The position numbers and the translations under genes were made by a program. Under the pieces are notes generated by a model. It worked only from the letters and a program-made list of their open reading frames with translations. It was not told the DNA's origin and did not search any database. From positions 1 to 46,445 of the forward strand of contig JADGBN010000010.1 of the NCBI GenBank assembly GCA_015231435.1: DNA of 46,445 nt, given 5' to 3'. Below, piece by piece: positions 16,023 to 25,349 of this stretch; position 1 is the first letter of the stretch, and every line of letters starts with the position of its first letter. The DNA comes from Gammaproteobacteria bacterium. GTDB lineage: Bacteria; Pseudomonadota; Gammaproteobacteria; Thiohalomonadales; Thiohalomonadaceae.

Positions 16023-17223
16023 TAGCTGACCGCTCACCTGCCAGCAGCCAGAAAAGTAGCGCCAATAGTAACAGTCCCGCTTGCGCCAACAGGAAGGCAG
16101 GAAAACTCGCCCCTAACAGCGGCACCAACAGCGCCGCCGTTAACGCCGCCATTACCGTTTGGGTCGAGCCTTGCAACGCCGCAGCTACACCACGATTGGC
16201 GGGCAGACAGTCAAAAGCCAACAGGGTAAAAGCCGGCAGCGCCAACGCAACACCCGCCGCATAGATCACCAGCGGAATCACCAGCGATAACAACGAAAGC
16301 GGTAGCAGCCACCCCTGTAGCAGATTGCTTACTAAGGCGATAATCATCAGCAGTAGCGCCTGCCGCGCAGTTTGCAACGCACTCTGACGTCGTGCCAACG
16401 CACCTGACAGTAAAGAGCCCGCCATTAACCCCCCGACCATCGGCACAAACTGCAGGGCAAAATCACGGCTGCTTAAACCGAGAATATCGACCAGCAGGGT
16501 CGGCGAGCCCACAATGAAGAGAAAGAGCCCGCTAAAGGCGCAGGCGATACTGAGAATAATCGCGACAAAACGACGATGGGTAAAGGTAGTACGATAGGTC
16601 GCCAGCACCCGACGCAACTGTAACGACTGACGCTGATCAAGCGCTAAGGTTTCGCGTAAAAAGAGCGAGCAGAGAAGTAGCGTCACGCTGCCATAGGCCA
16701 AGAGAAACCAGAAGATCGCCTGCCAGCTAAACTGCTGGTTTAACCAGCCCCCAAGGATCGGCGCTACCGCTGGGGCCACGGCAAAAAGTAACATAATATG
16801 GGATAGGGTGCGCTGGGCTTCCGCCGGCGAATAGGCATCACGAATCATCGCCCGTCCCGCCACCAAACCACCTCCCGCAGCGACCCCCTGTAACAGACGT
16901 CCCAACTGGAACAGCCCGATAGTCGGGGCGCTGGCACAGACAACCGAAGCGATCATATAGATGATTAGTGAGCCGATGATAATCGGTAGTCGCCCGTAGT
17001 GATCCGAGAGGGGGCCCCAAAAGAGAGTTGAGAGCGCAAAAGCGGCAAGATAGAAGGCGATACTCTGCGATAGTACCGCACGCGAAACGTCGTACTCTGC
17101 CTCGATGGCGGCAAAAGCGGGCAGATAGGTGTCAATGGTAAAGGGGCCGATCATCGACAGCAGCGCCACCGTGAGGGTCATCGGCAGCGCAGTGCCACGC
17201 ACCCGTTGTAAAAACAGGCGCAA
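15982..17223 (-). CDS. Bcr/CflA-family MFS drug efflux transporter
   Basis: A twelve-helix inner-membrane proton antiporter of the Bcr/CflA subfamily, which includes bicyclomycin and chloramphenicol exporters; the substrate here is unknown. Markers are IDTYLPAFAAIEAEY at the end of helix 1, the MFS loop motif GPLSDHYGRLPI, and GRLLQGVAAGGGLVAGRAMIRD in helix 4-5. The track begins at 17403, inside the upstream gene. I choose TTG 17223, 1 bp after the upstream stop, giving 413 residues; GTG 17202 or ATG 17181 are alternatives, and none has a strong ribosome site. It is probably coupled to the YkgJ-type gene. Confidence 0.82.
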   Translation of the reverse strand: MRLFLQRVRGTALPMTLTVALLSMIGPFTIDTYLPAFAAIEAEYDVSRAVLSQSIAFYLAAFALSTLFWGPLSDHYGRLPIIIGSLIIYMIASVVCASAPTIGLFQLGRLLQGVAAGGGLVAGRAMIRDAYSPAEAQRTLSHIMLLFAVAPAVAPILGGWLNQQFSWQAIFWFLLAYGSVTLLLCSLFLRETLALDQRQSLQLRRVLATYRTTFTHRRFVAIILSIACAFSGLFLFIVGSPTLLVDILGLSSRDFALQFVPMVGGLMAGSLLSGALARRQSALQTARQALLLMIIALVSNLLQGWLLPLSLLSLVIPLVIYAAGVALALPAFTLLAFDCLPANRGVAAALQGSTQTVMAALTAALLVPLLGASFPAFLLAQAGLLLLALLFWLLAGERSAIKPADLTVQRVGQ

Positions 17224-17224
17224 G

Positions 17225-17617
17225 TTAACGCTTGTCCCAGCTTTTAAAACGCGCCTTGCAGTAGGTGAGAAGTTCATCGTAATCACGAAAATAGAGTTCG
17301 AAGCCCTCCTCTGCAGAGGCGTCATATTCACACCACTCGTTACTATGTTCCCGACAGATCTGCGGGCGATGCGGGTAGATGCCGCAGCGACCCTTTGCAT
17401 CAAGATGCTGGCACGATGTGTTAATTAACATAAACCAGCCATCCTCATCCTTGTAGATCTCAATTAACTCATGGGAGATCTGCCAGAGCAGATGATCAAA
17501 GCTGGCGCGTGAACGGGGCGTATCAATCTGATGTGTCACATACCGACAGCAACGCGCCCCCTGACAGAGGCTGCACTTAATCTCGGCATCGACGCAGGCA
17601 TTCGCATTATCACTCAT
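17225..17617 (-). CDS. YkgJ-family cysteine cluster protein
   Basis: A small protein of about 130 residues with the cysteine pattern of the YkgJ/UPF0153 family: CSLCQGARCC near residue 15, then CQHLDAKGRCGIYPHRPQIC. These cysteines are thought to bind a metal or Fe-S cluster; a biochemical role is not established. ATG 17617 (MSDNANAC) is preferred over the track's 17674, because the extra N-terminal residues are not typical. It precedes the MFS transporter on the same strand with a 1-bp gap. There is no signal peptide with the shorter start. Confidence 0.78.
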   Translation of the reverse strand: MSDNANACVDAEIKCSLCQGARCCRYVTHQIDTPRSRASFDHLLWQISHELIEIYKDEDGWFMLINTSCQHLDAKGRCGIYPHRPQICREHSNEWCEYDASAEEGFELYFRDYDELLTYCKARFKSWDKR

Positions 17618-17706
17618 ACTATTATCCGCATGGCGACGGCAACTCATTAAAAAAAATGCAGGATACCACGTCATGAGCGATGCAATGAACTACAATTGTT
17701 TACGTT

Positions 17707-18342
17707 ATGACCATCGTCCCCCAGCGCCACACTGCGACCATCCTGCTTGCTCCCCTTCTCCTGATCACCCTTTGGCTCTCGGGATGCAGCGTCAATCCCC
17801 CGAAAAATGTCGATAATGCCTGCGCCATCTTTAACGAAAAGAGGGATTGGTATCGCTACTCCTATCAGGTCGAGGAGAAGTACGGCGTTGCCATTCCCCT
17901 ACAACTTGCCTTTATTCGTCAGGAGTCGGGGTTTCTCTATAACGCCCGCCCACCCCGGCAGTGGCTGCTGGGCTTTATTCCCTGGTTTCGCCCCTCCAGC
18001 GCCTATGGCTACGCCCAGATTAAAGATGAGACCTGGGACTGGTATCGGAGTAAAACCAGCCGTTACGGCGATGATCGCGACCACTACGGTGATGCAGTTA
18101 ACTTTATCGGCTGGTATGTGGATGTCGCCCACCGCAACCTAAAACTTGCCAAGGATGATGTCTACAACCACTATCTCGCCTATCACGAGGGGATGGGCGG
18201 CTATAAACAGCAGAGCTATCGCAAAAAACCGTGGCTGGAAAAGGTCGCAAAAAAGGTGAAAACCCAGTCCGATCGCTACCGCGAACAGCTGCTGGGGTGC
18301 GAAGATAAACTGGATAAATCGCTGCGCTGGTGGCCCTTTTAA
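17707..18342 (+). CDS. Lytic transglycosylase-like SLT-domain lipoprotein
   Basis: A probable outer-membrane lipoprotein that cleaves peptidoglycan. The signal peptide ends in the lipobox LSGC (residues 24-27, lipidated Cys27). The transglycosylase SLT domain follows, with the likely catalytic Glu73 in FIRQESGF, then SSAYGYAQIKDETW, NFIGWYVD and YLAYHEGMGGY. Length is 211 residues. The same layout is common in gammaproteobacteria as a stand-alone SLT protein. No clear Shine-Dalgarno precedes ATG 17707. It is divergent from the YkgJ-type gene. The Nudix gene follows after 53 bp. Confidence 0.85.
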   Translation: MTIVPQRHTATILLAPLLLITLWLSGCSVNPPKNVDNACAIFNEKRDWYRYSYQVEEKYGVAIPLQLAFIRQESGFLYNARPPRQWLLGFIPWFRPSSAYGYAQIKDETWDWYRSKTSRYGDDRDHYGDAVNFIGWYVDVAHRNLKLAKDDVYNHYLAYHEGMGGYKQQSYRKKPWLEKVAKKVKTQSDRYREQLLGCEDKLDKSLRWWPF

Positions 18343-18395
18343 GCCGCTAGCTTAACCATTCATTACCTGACAAACTTTACCAACAAGAGAAGCAG

Positions 18396-19262
18396 ATGAG
18401 CTACCAACAACGTATTGCTGCGTGCAATGGCTGGAACCGCGAGAATTTTATCCCCTGGCTTATCAAGCAACAGATTGTCGGCTGGGTAAAACACCCCTTT
18501 GCAGCGGCACTCGCCCCCTTTGCCACTATTTTTCACGCTCATGCAGATCGCCTTGAGCTCAATCCAGCACTCGACAATTTTGCCCGCCGCACCTCTGCGC
18601 TGGCTGAGGTGACCGCACAGCTCGCCGCCGACGGGTGGTTTGCCCTGCAGGATGAGCCCTTTGCGGTCAAAAACAGCTTTACCGATGCACCACTCATGAC
18701 ATTGGATCGCGCCGCCGCCACCCATTTTGGGATTCGTGCCTGGGGGCAACACCTGAATGGCTACCTGCGCCAAAAAGATCACTACCAACTCTGGATCGCC
18801 CGACGCGCCAAAGATCGCTACCACTTCCCCGATATGCTTGACAATATGGTCGCCGGTGGGCTGCCCTACGGCATTTCGCTGGAGGAGAATATCGCAAAGG
18901 AGTGTTTTGAAGAGGCCGCCATCCCGGCTGATTTGGCTGCCCGTGCCCGTATTTGCGGCGCGGTTACCTATATTAAAGAGACCGCCCGTGGCCTGAAAAT
19001 TGACACCATGTTCTGCTATGATCTGGAGCTACCAACCACCTTCACCCCGATCTGCACCGATGGCGAAGTGGACTCATTTACCCTAATGAGTGCTGGCGAT
19101 GTCGCCACCATTGTGCATGACAGCGAGCAGTTCAAACCTAACTGCAATTTAGTGATTATCGACTTTCTCATCCGCCACGGCCTGCTCACCCCCGCAGAAC
19201 CCGGTTACAGCGAACTGCTAACGGCCCTGCATCCCAGCCTGACGCTATCGGGAACAACCTAA
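18396..19262 (+). CDS. Nudix hydrolase with N-terminal DUF4743-type domain
   Basis: A hydrolase of nucleoside-diphosphate-linked substrates. The Nudix box appears as GLPYGISLEENIAKECFEEA (about residues 155-174); the catalytic K-E-x-x-E-E core is present, though the usual first glutamate and final glycine are replaced. The N-terminal 120 residues resemble the DUF4743 region found in relatives of the yeast Tnr3 protein, which acts on oxidised thiamine diphosphates; that substrate is an inference from family only. Length is 288 residues, and AGAAG Shine-Dalgarno-like bases precede the ATG. It is convergent with corA. Confidence 0.8.
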   Translation: MSYQQRIAACNGWNRENFIPWLIKQQIVGWVKHPFAAALAPFATIFHAHADRLELNPALDNFARRTSALAEVTAQLAADGWFALQDEPFAVKNSFTDAPLMTLDRAAATHFGIRAWGQHLNGYLRQKDHYQLWIARRAKDRYHFPDMLDNMVAGGLPYGISLEENIAKECFEEAAIPADLAARARICGAVTYIKETARGLKIDTMFCYDLELPTTFTPICTDGEVDSFTLMSAGDVATIVHDSEQFKPNCNLVIIDFLIRHGLLTPAEPGYSELLTALHPSLTLSGTT

Positions 19263-19275
19263 AGTCAGAACAATT

Positions 19276-20220
19276 TCACAGCCATTTTTTTAATTTAAAG
19301 TAGAGAAACGGGCCGCCTGCCGCTAGCAACATGACCGCCAGTGCCGCCGGATAGCCCCACGGTTGACTGAGTTCGGGCATAAATTGAAAATTCATGCCGT
19401 AAATGGCGGCGATAAATGTCGGGGGGAGGAAGATTAACGCGGTTACCGAGAAGATCTTCATAATGCGGTTTTGTTCCATCACAATAAAACCCTGCGTGGC
19501 GTTAAGAAGAAAGTCAGCCTTCTCGGACAAAAAATCGTTATGCGGCATAATCGTCTGAATATCTGCCAGCAGCTCGTTGGCCACTTTACGTAACCGCTTA
19601 TTAACCATCGGCTGGCGCATAATAAAACGGATATCCCGCTGTCCATCCATCAGACAGAGACGCACTTTACCGACCAGGTCTTCCTGTGCGGCAAGACCAT
19701 CAATGGCCTCATCCAAATCACTCTGCTTGCGACCCAACACGCGGTTACTTATCGCCTCTAATTCGCGATAGGACTGCTCCATCTCATCCGCCAGCCCATC
19801 CACCTTAATCTCCAACAGGGCAAAAAAGATCGACAGCGTGTCACTAAAGAGATCGACCAGTTTACGGTTTCGAATATGGAGTAGACGAAAATGGGGCAGC
19901 TCTACCAAACTAATGGTGATTAAGCCATTTTGGTTATACAAAAACGAGACGTTAAAATTGTTCGGTTCGCCCTCGGGACGATAGAAAAAGAGACAGTTCG
20001 ACTGAAATCCCTGCTCGAATACCAGATGATGTGAACTCGCCTCCAGCTCCTCAATCTCCTCAACATCGGGCAGTGGCTCGCTACAGAGTGCCTGAACCTG
20101 CTGCAGCTCCGCCGGCGTTGGATCAACCATCTCAAACCAGTGGTTATCCATTGTCGTTACCATCGCATCAGGCGGTAGTAAAATTAACCTGCCCTCCTCC
20201 AGACGGAAGATATCTAGCAT
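19276..20220 (-). CDS. corA: CorA-family magnesium/cobalt transporter
   Basis: A homopentameric inner-membrane channel for Mg2+ (and Co2+ or Ni2+). The large cytoplasmic N-terminal domain is followed by two C-terminal transmembrane helices. The selectivity motif YGMNF lies after the first helix (ALIFLPPTFIAAIYGMNFQF), and the short basic tail KLKKWL ends the protein. With ATG 20220 the length is 314 residues, like E. coli CorA (316). That start has AAGGAG 7 bp upstream, so I prefer it over the track's 20241. It is divergent from gcvT. Confidence 0.88.
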   Translation of the reverse strand: MLDIFRLEEGRLILLPPDAMVTTMDNHWFEMVDPTPAELQQVQALCSEPLPDVEEIEELEASSHHLVFEQGFQSNCLFFYRPEGEPNNFNVSFLYNQNGLITISLVELPHFRLLHIRNRKLVDLFSDTLSIFFALLEIKVDGLADEMEQSYRELEAISNRVLGRKQSDLDEAIDGLAAQEDLVGKVRLCLMDGQRDIRFIMRQPMVNKRLRKVANELLADIQTIMPHNDFLSEKADFLLNATQGFIVMEQNRIMKIFSVTALIFLPPTFIAAIYGMNFQFMPELSQPWGYPAALAVMLLAAGGPFLYFKLKKWL

Positions 20221-20333
20221 CACCACACTCCTTGCACACAATAGACCGAAATAGCAACAAACTTTCCTCGACCATTGTACGCGCTACCATGCAAGGTACC
20301 AAACGCTGCGACTCTACTTGTGAAAAACTATGC

Positions 20334-20363
20334 TTGGAGCCACTCCCCCCAATAGCGTAAAAT
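20334..20363 (+). promoter_or_regulatory. Candidate gcvT promoter
   Basis: TTGGAG, an 18-bp spacer and TAAAAT lie 32-61 bp before GTG 20395. No glycine riboswitch core is visible in the 174-bp gap. Confidence 0.4.
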
Positions 20364-20394
20364 TGTCTCTCTTTGTACTTATTAAGGATGCTGC

Positions 20395-21477
20395 GTGACC
20401 CAACGTACACCGCTCTATAACGCCCACGTCGCATTAGGGGCACGAATGGTCGATTTTGCCGGCTGGGAGATGCCGCTGCACTACGGCTCACAAATTGAAG
20501 AGCACCATGCGGTCAGAGGGGGCGCGGGGGTATTTGATATCTCCCATATGGGCGTCATCGACCTGCATGGCAATCGCAGTCGTGATCTGCTGCGCTATCT
20601 TCTTGCCAATGATGTTGCCCGCCTCGACACCACTCCGGGACGCGCCCTCTACAGCTGTATGCTCAACGAACGTGGCGGTGTGGTGGATGATCTCATTGTC
20701 AGCTACATGAGCCCGATCTGGTATCGTCTGGTGGTGAATGCTGCCACCTTCGACAAGGATTTCAACTGGATTAGTCGCCACGCCAGCTCCTTTGCCGTTG
20801 ACCTCGAATCTCAGGAAGATCTGGCGATGATCGCCGTTCAGGGGCCGCAGGCACGCCAACAGGTGCATCAACTGGGCAATGCCTATCTTACCCTTGGCCA
20901 ATCGCTGGGTAAGTTTTATGCCGCCACCAAGGGGGATGTTTTTATCTCGCGCACCGGCTACACCGGTGAGGATGGTTACGAAATTATCCTCCCCGCCGAT
21001 GATCTTGAAAGCATTTGGCAACAGCTTCTTGATAATGGCGTTAAACCCTGCGGACTCGGTGCCCGTGACACCCTGCGCCTCGAAGCCGGAATGAGTCTTT
21101 ACGGACAAGATATTGATGATAACCACACACCGCTGGAGAGTGGTCTTGCCTGGACAGTGGCGCTGCAGCCCGCCTCACGCCAGTTCATCGGACGCAGCGC
21201 CCTGCAACAACAGCTCGATGCCGGGTTAAAATGGCAACTGGCGGGGCTGCGGCTTGAGGGTCGGGGTGTGATGCGCAGCGGTCTACAAGTGACCTTGCCT
21301 GATCAGCAACAGGGGGTGATCACCAGTGGTGGTTTCTCCCCGACCCGCCAACAGAGTATCGCGATGGCGCGCCTGCCACTGGGTGACTACCAAACAGCCA
21401 TGGTAACGCTGCGCCAGCAACAGCTACCCGCCACCGTTATGAAACTCCCCTTTGTCCGGCATGGTCAGCCGCTGTAA
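20395..21477 (+). CDS. gcvT: Glycine cleavage system T protein (aminomethyltransferase)
   Basis: Transfers the aminomethyl group from lipoyl GcvH to tetrahydrofolate, releasing ammonia and forming methylene-THF. The folate-binding fold is visible from MVDFAGWEMPLHYG and HHAVRGGAGVFDISHMG at the N-terminus to SRTGYTGEDGYEI and GLGARDTLRLEAGM in the middle. Length of 360 residues is normal. The start is GTG 20395 with AAGGA 9 bp upstream. It heads a gcvT-gcvH-gcvPA operon. Confidence 0.95.
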   Translation: MTQRTPLYNAHVALGARMVDFAGWEMPLHYGSQIEEHHAVRGGAGVFDISHMGVIDLHGNRSRDLLRYLLANDVARLDTTPGRALYSCMLNERGGVVDDLIVSYMSPIWYRLVVNAATFDKDFNWISRHASSFAVDLESQEDLAMIAVQGPQARQQVHQLGNAYLTLGQSLGKFYAATKGDVFISRTGYTGEDGYEIILPADDLESIWQQLLDNGVKPCGLGARDTLRLEAGMSLYGQDIDDNHTPLESGLAWTVALQPASRQFIGRSALQQQLDAGLKWQLAGLRLEGRGVMRSGLQVTLPDQQQGVITSGGFSPTRQQSIAMARLPLGDYQTAMVTLRQQQLPATVMKLPFVRHGQPL

Positions 21478-21532
21478 CCGTATGCACCGTGCGACACCCG
21501 CTATTTTTACCCTATTAACATAAGGAACCGTC

Positions 21533-21925
21533 ATGAGTGAGATCCCCGCAGAGTTAAAATATAGCCCATCCCATGAGTGGATACGCGTAGAACCAGATGG
21601 CACCATTTGCGTCGGCATTACCCACCACGCACAGGATCTGCTGGGCGATATGGTTTTTATCGAACTCCCGGAGGTGGGACGCCAACTTAGCCACGGTGAA
21701 GAGTGTGCGGTGATTGAGTCGGTTAAGGCTGCCTCGGATATCTATGCCCCTCTGGCCGGCACGATTACCGCCGTGAATAATAGCGTTGAGGCCGCTCCGG
21801 AACTGCTAAACCAGCAGCCCTATGGGGATGGCTGGATCCTAAAAATGCAGCCTGACGCGGCGACAGATCTGCATAAACTGCTTGATGCCGCAGGCTACAG
21901 CGCGCTCGTTGCCAGCGAAGCGTAG
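21533..21925 (+). CDS. gcvH: Glycine cleavage system H protein
   Basis: A lipoyl carrier protein that shuttles the aminomethyl group between the P, T and L proteins. The lipoylated lysine is Lys65 in ESVKAASD. The flanking beta-barrel features [30 protein letters not shown] and the C-terminal [10 protein letters not shown] are all typical. Length is 130 residues. AAGGAA lies 7 bp before ATG 21533. It is 55 bp after gcvT and 6 bp before gcvPA. Confidence 0.95.
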   Translation: MSEIPAELKYSPSHEWIRVEPDGTICVGITHHAQDLLGDMVFIELPEVGRQLSHGEECAVIESVKAASDIYAPLAGTITAVNNSVEAAPELLNQQPYGDGWILKMQPDAATDLHKLLDAAGYSALVASEA

Positions 21926-21931
21926 TAAGCC

Positions 21932-23371
21932 ATGCCCTTTATTCCCCATAGCGAAGCCGAGGTCGCCGCCATGTTGCAGGCGATTGGCGTTCAGTCACTT
22001 GATGATCTCTTTGACGAAATCCCCGCCCACCTACAACAGAGCGAAATTAATAGCGGCGGCGCCTTAGCCGAGGGGATGAGCGAGATGGAGGTCGCAGCAC
22101 TGATGCAGCAGCGTGCCGCCGCCGATGGCCAACCCTGCTGCTTTATCGGTGCCGGTGCTTACGACCACCATATTCCCGCCGCCGTGTGGGAGCTTGCCGG
22201 GCGTGGTGAACTCTACTCCGCCTACACCCCCTATCAGGCGGAGGCGAGCCAGGGGGTACTGCAGATCACCTACGAATTTCAGAGTATGATCACCCGTCTG
22301 CTGGCGATGGAGGTGAGTAACGCCTCCCTCTACGATGGCGCTACCGCCCTTGCCGAAGCGCTGCTCATGGCAGTGCGTGCCAACCGTCACAGTAAATCCA
22401 AGCGTATTCTTATCCCGCGCAGTCTCAATCCACGCTGGCGTCAGGTCGTTCACACCATTGTCCACCATCAGGGGATTGAACTGGTTGAGGTCGGCTTTAA
22501 CCTAGCGTCAGGGCAAACCGACATCACCGCGCTGGAGGCCTATCGTGGTGAGGATTTTGCCGCCCTAGTGATTGTCCAACCCAACTATTTCGGTACGCTT
22601 GAACCCGTGGATGAGCTGGTTAACTGGGCACATCAACAGCAACAGCTCGCTGTTGCGGTGGTCAATCCAACCACCCTTGCACTACTCACCTCGCCCGGCA
22701 AGTGGGGAGCGCAGGGAGCAGATATTGCTGTGGGAGAGGGGCAGCCGCTGGGTATTCCCCTCTCTTCCGGTGGCCCCTATCTTGGTTTTATGGGGTGTCG
22801 GCAAACGCTGGTGCGACAGATGCCCGGGCGAATTGTCGGACGTACCGTCGACAGCGAAGGCAAACCCGGCTTCACCCTCACCCTGCAGGCCCGCGAACAG
22901 CATATTCGTCGCTCCAAGGCGACCTCCAACATCTGTACCAATCAAGGGCTGATGGCCATGGCGGTCACCTTCTACCTCGCCCTAATGGGTACCGAGGGGT
23001 TAACCCGCACCGCACAACGCTGTTATCGCAATACCCACCATCTAGTCAATCGCCTGACAGCCATTGAGGGGGTCACGCGCCGCTTTAACGGCCCCTATTT
23101 TCATGAAGCGGCGCTGACGCTGCCACTGGCCAGTGACGGAGTCCTCACCGCTCTTGCCGCCCAAGATCTGTTAGGGGGATATGATTTAACAGCGGATTAT
23201 CCGGAACTGGGTGACGCCCTGCTAGTTTGTGCTACCGAGAAACGCAGCGACAGCGATATTGAGCGCTACTTTACCCATCTCGAACGAATTCTCGGTCGCC
23301 GTCAGAGGCAGCCACCCTGTCAGAAGAAAATACCGGCCAATGCCGCCGAGTTAGGCTTTAACGCCCGCTAA
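21932..23371 (+). CDS. gcvPA: Glycine dehydrogenase (decarboxylating) subunit 1
   Basis: The alpha half of the split P protein, which with GcvPB decarboxylates glycine using PLP. Typical features are [48 protein letters not shown], and [10 protein letters not shown] in the substrate and cofactor region. The C-terminus ([15 protein letters not shown]) is also conserved, with a tail of about 25 extra residues. The PLP lysine is carried by GcvPB, so this subunit cannot work alone. A gcvPB gene normally follows directly; here a 5-bp tandem repeat and a convergent GGDEF gene come next, so gcvPB must be elsewhere if the system is active. Confidence 0.93.
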   Translation: MPFIPHSEAEVAAMLQAIGVQSLDDLFDEIPAHLQQSEINSGGALAEGMSEMEVAALMQQRAAADGQPCCFIGAGAYDHHIPAAVWELAGRGELYSAYTPYQAEASQGVLQITYEFQSMITRLLAMEVSNASLYDGATALAEALLMAVRANRHSKSKRILIPRSLNPRWRQVVHTIVHHQGIELVEVGFNLASGQTDITALEAYRGEDFAALVIVQPNYFGTLEPVDELVNWAHQQQQLAVAVVNPTTLALLTSPGKWGAQGADIAVGEGQPLGIPLSSGGPYLGFMGCRQTLVRQMPGRIVGRTVDSEGKPGFTLTLQAREQHIRRSKATSNICTNQGLMAMAVTFYLALMGTEGLTRTAQRCYRNTHHLVNRLTAIEGVTRRFNGPYFHEAALTLPLASDGVLTALAAQDLLGGYDLTADYPELGDALLVCATEKRSDSDIERYFTHLERILGRRQRQPPCQKKIPANAAELGFNAR

Positions 23372-23375
23372 ACTC

Positions 23376-23400
23376 ACACAACACAACACAACACAACACA
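23376..23400. repeat. Pentanucleotide tandem repeat (ACACA)5
   Basis: Five perfect ACACA units lie between the gcvPA stop and the end of the convergent GGDEF gene. The array is outside both coding regions. Such short arrays can change length by slippage, but no promoter or reading frame here would clearly be affected. Confidence 0.8.
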
Positions 23401-23414
23401 AGACCAGACAAACA

Positions 23415-24563
23415 TCAGGAGCCGGGGGCGGAGACCACCCGGTCACGACCCCACTCTTTCGCCATATATAACCCCTGATCAACACGGCTAATCAGATCAT
23501 CAAAACGCTCCCCCACCTGCCACCTTGCAACCCCGATGCTGGTGGTAAGGGAGATATCCTCACCCCCCGCGACTGCCACCCGCTCCTGATGACAGCGATC
23601 ACGAATCCGCTCTGCCACCGCTGTCGCCTGCACCAAATCGTACCCGGGCAAAATAGCTAAAAACTCCTCACCGCCATAACGTCCATAAAACAGCTTATCA
23701 CCCAGCTCCTGGCGCAGGATTCGGGCAAAAAGACGCAGAACCTGATCCCCCATTAGGTGACCAAACTCATCATTTATTCTTTTAAACTTGTCAAGGTCAA
23801 AGAGCAAAACGGCGAGTGGCTGGTGCGATCTCGCAGCATCATTAATTTCACGGTTCATCCAGCGCACCAATACCCGACGATTCACCAGCGCCGTCAGCGG
23901 ATCGAGTGTCGCCTCCCGATAGAGGCGCATTAGCATATGCAGCTGCGACAGCTCTACCCAGATAGCGATACCCACCAGCAAGCCCAGCAGCCACAACTCG
24001 CCAAATATCTCCAACGTAAAGAGATTGCCGATAAACAGGTGAAAGAGAACCTGTGGCAGACCACAGAGCAGCGCAAAAAAGAGCGCCTCCAGCAACGTCA
24101 ACGGAAAAATCGCCAACAGACCGACCATCAGATAGGGGAGAAAGTTATAACCGACGATAAAGCCGCTACTATGGGAATCAGCAAGTAGCAGCTGCGAAGC
24201 GACATAAAAAATCCCGGGGACAAGAAAAAAGAGGACAAGACGCAGATAGACCTGTCGCATCCGCAGCCGCACCGGCAGCCAGACCACCTGCAGCAAAAAT
24301 AACAGGCCAAAAAGAAGACGCATAATCAGCAGAGGGATAAAATACTCCGGTGACAACATCAGATAGTCAATCGGAATCCACAACAGGGCAATCACCGCAA
24401 AGATGAAGGAGATTAAGCGAATACGAACAAAGATATACTCTGCACGGGTACCGCAGAAGTCGGTAGAGTGCTCCTTGCAACTAACCAAGTCGAGGAACAT
24501 CGAATGTTGTAACCAGGACAACAGCGGATGATTCAGAGAGAGAATGCGGTTACCCATGGACAT
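23415..24563 (-). CDS. Membrane-bound diguanylate cyclase (GGDEF)
   Basis: A predicted inner-membrane diguanylate cyclase making c-di-GMP. About six hydrophobic helices fill residues 45-215, forming an uncharacterised membrane sensor. The GGDEF domain follows from DPLTALVNRRVL, with FDLDKFKRINDEFGHLMGD and the active-site signature GGEEF. No RxxD inhibitory site is seen in the expected position. I prefer ATG 24563 (382 residues) because the track's longer start overlaps the divergent gene at 24717. The MshE ATPase elsewhere in the window has a c-di-GMP-binding type N-terminal domain, so a functional link is possible but is inference. Confidence 0.82.
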   Translation of the reverse strand: MSMGNRILSLNHPLLSWLQHSMFLDLVSCKEHSTDFCGTRAEYIFVRIRLISFIFAVIALLWIPIDYLMLSPEYFIPLLIMRLLFGLLFLLQVVWLPVRLRMRQVYLRLVLFFLVPGIFYVASQLLLADSHSSGFIVGYNFLPYLMVGLLAIFPLTLLEALFFALLCGLPQVLFHLFIGNLFTLEIFGELWLLGLLVGIAIWVELSQLHMLMRLYREATLDPLTALVNRRVLVRWMNREINDAARSHQPLAVLLFDLDKFKRINDEFGHLMGDQVLRLFARILRQELGDKLFYGRYGGEEFLAILPGYDLVQATAVAERIRDRCHQERVAVAGGEDISLTTSIGVARWQVGERFDDLISRVDQGLYMAKEWGRDRVVSAPGS

Positions 24564-24716
24564 AGAGAGATACCTAATATTTTTGCGGTCAACGTGCCGA
24601 CGAAAGAATACAACATTGTATCCCAAACAAAATAGAGAGAAAGCCCTGTTGACGCCACCACCCCTTTGCCTTTGTAATGGCAACCTTCCACCATTGCCCA
24701 GTAAGGAGCCTATCAC

Positions 24717-25334
24717 ATGAGCCAATATGCCGTCATCTTTGCAGGTGATATTATCCCGGGAGCGCAACTTGAAAAGGTAAAACAGGGGGTTGCCGCTCTG
24801 TTTAAAACGGATTCTGGAAAAGTTGAACACCTCTTTAGCGGCGAAGAGATCGTCCTTAAACGTGGCCTAGAGAGTGCTGTTGCCGAAAAATATCTCGCCG
24901 CCCTAGAGCGTGTCGGTGCCAAAGCCAGCATTAGGGATGAGAGCCAGCCAGCCACCCCAGAACCCGATCTGGAACCAGCTCAAGAGCCCGACCTAGCGCC
25001 CGATCCAGCACCAGCAGCTGCCGCACCCGTTGCCCCGATGACCAGCAGCGAACTTCCCGATGGTGACAACCCCTACAGCGATGAGCAGGATAACACGGAT
25101 AACGCGGCACGCTCTGTCGTCCTCAATGCCCCCGGCGACCTTGGCGCCTTGGCCCATGCCAAGGTTGAGACAGGTTGGGATAAAATTGTCGATCTGCCAC
25201 CGCCACCTCCACCAAAGTTCAATTTTGAAGGGCTCTCACTAGCCGCAGAGGGCGATACCCTAGTCGAGTCAAAAGAGACCCCTCCCCTCATTATTGACAC
25301 CAGTCACCTCACTGCCAGTAAAGCAAAAGAGTAG
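24717..25334 (+). CDS. Uncharacterised protein with proline/alanine-rich linker
   Basis: A 205-residue protein that I cannot name. Residues 1-70 form a compact alpha/beta domain (YAVIFAGDIIPGAQLEKVKQ, LFKTDSGKVEHLFSGEEIVL) like a small domain seen at the N-terminus of various gammaproteobacterial membrane proteins. Residues 75-110 are a proline- and alanine-rich acidic linker, and the C-terminal part has a run of prolines (LPPPPPPKF). No signal peptide or membrane segment is visible. AGGAG lies 9 bp before ATG 24717. gshA starts 15 bp after its stop, so the two may be co-transcribed. Confidence 0.6.
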   Translation: MSQYAVIFAGDIIPGAQLEKVKQGVAALFKTDSGKVEHLFSGEEIVLKRGLESAVAEKYLAALERVGAKASIRDESQPATPEPDLEPAQEPDLAPDPAPAAAAPVAPMTSSELPDGDNPYSDEQDNTDNAARSVVLNAPGDLGALAHAKVETGWDKIVDLPPPPPPKFNFEGLSLAAEGDTLVESKETPPLIIDTSHLTASKAKE

Positions 25335-25349
25335 CAACCGCCAATTTTT

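Noticed and set aside
20221-20394. Glycine riboswitch upstream of gcvT
   Set aside because: The conserved riboswitch core was not found in the corA-gcvT gap; a plain promoter fits.
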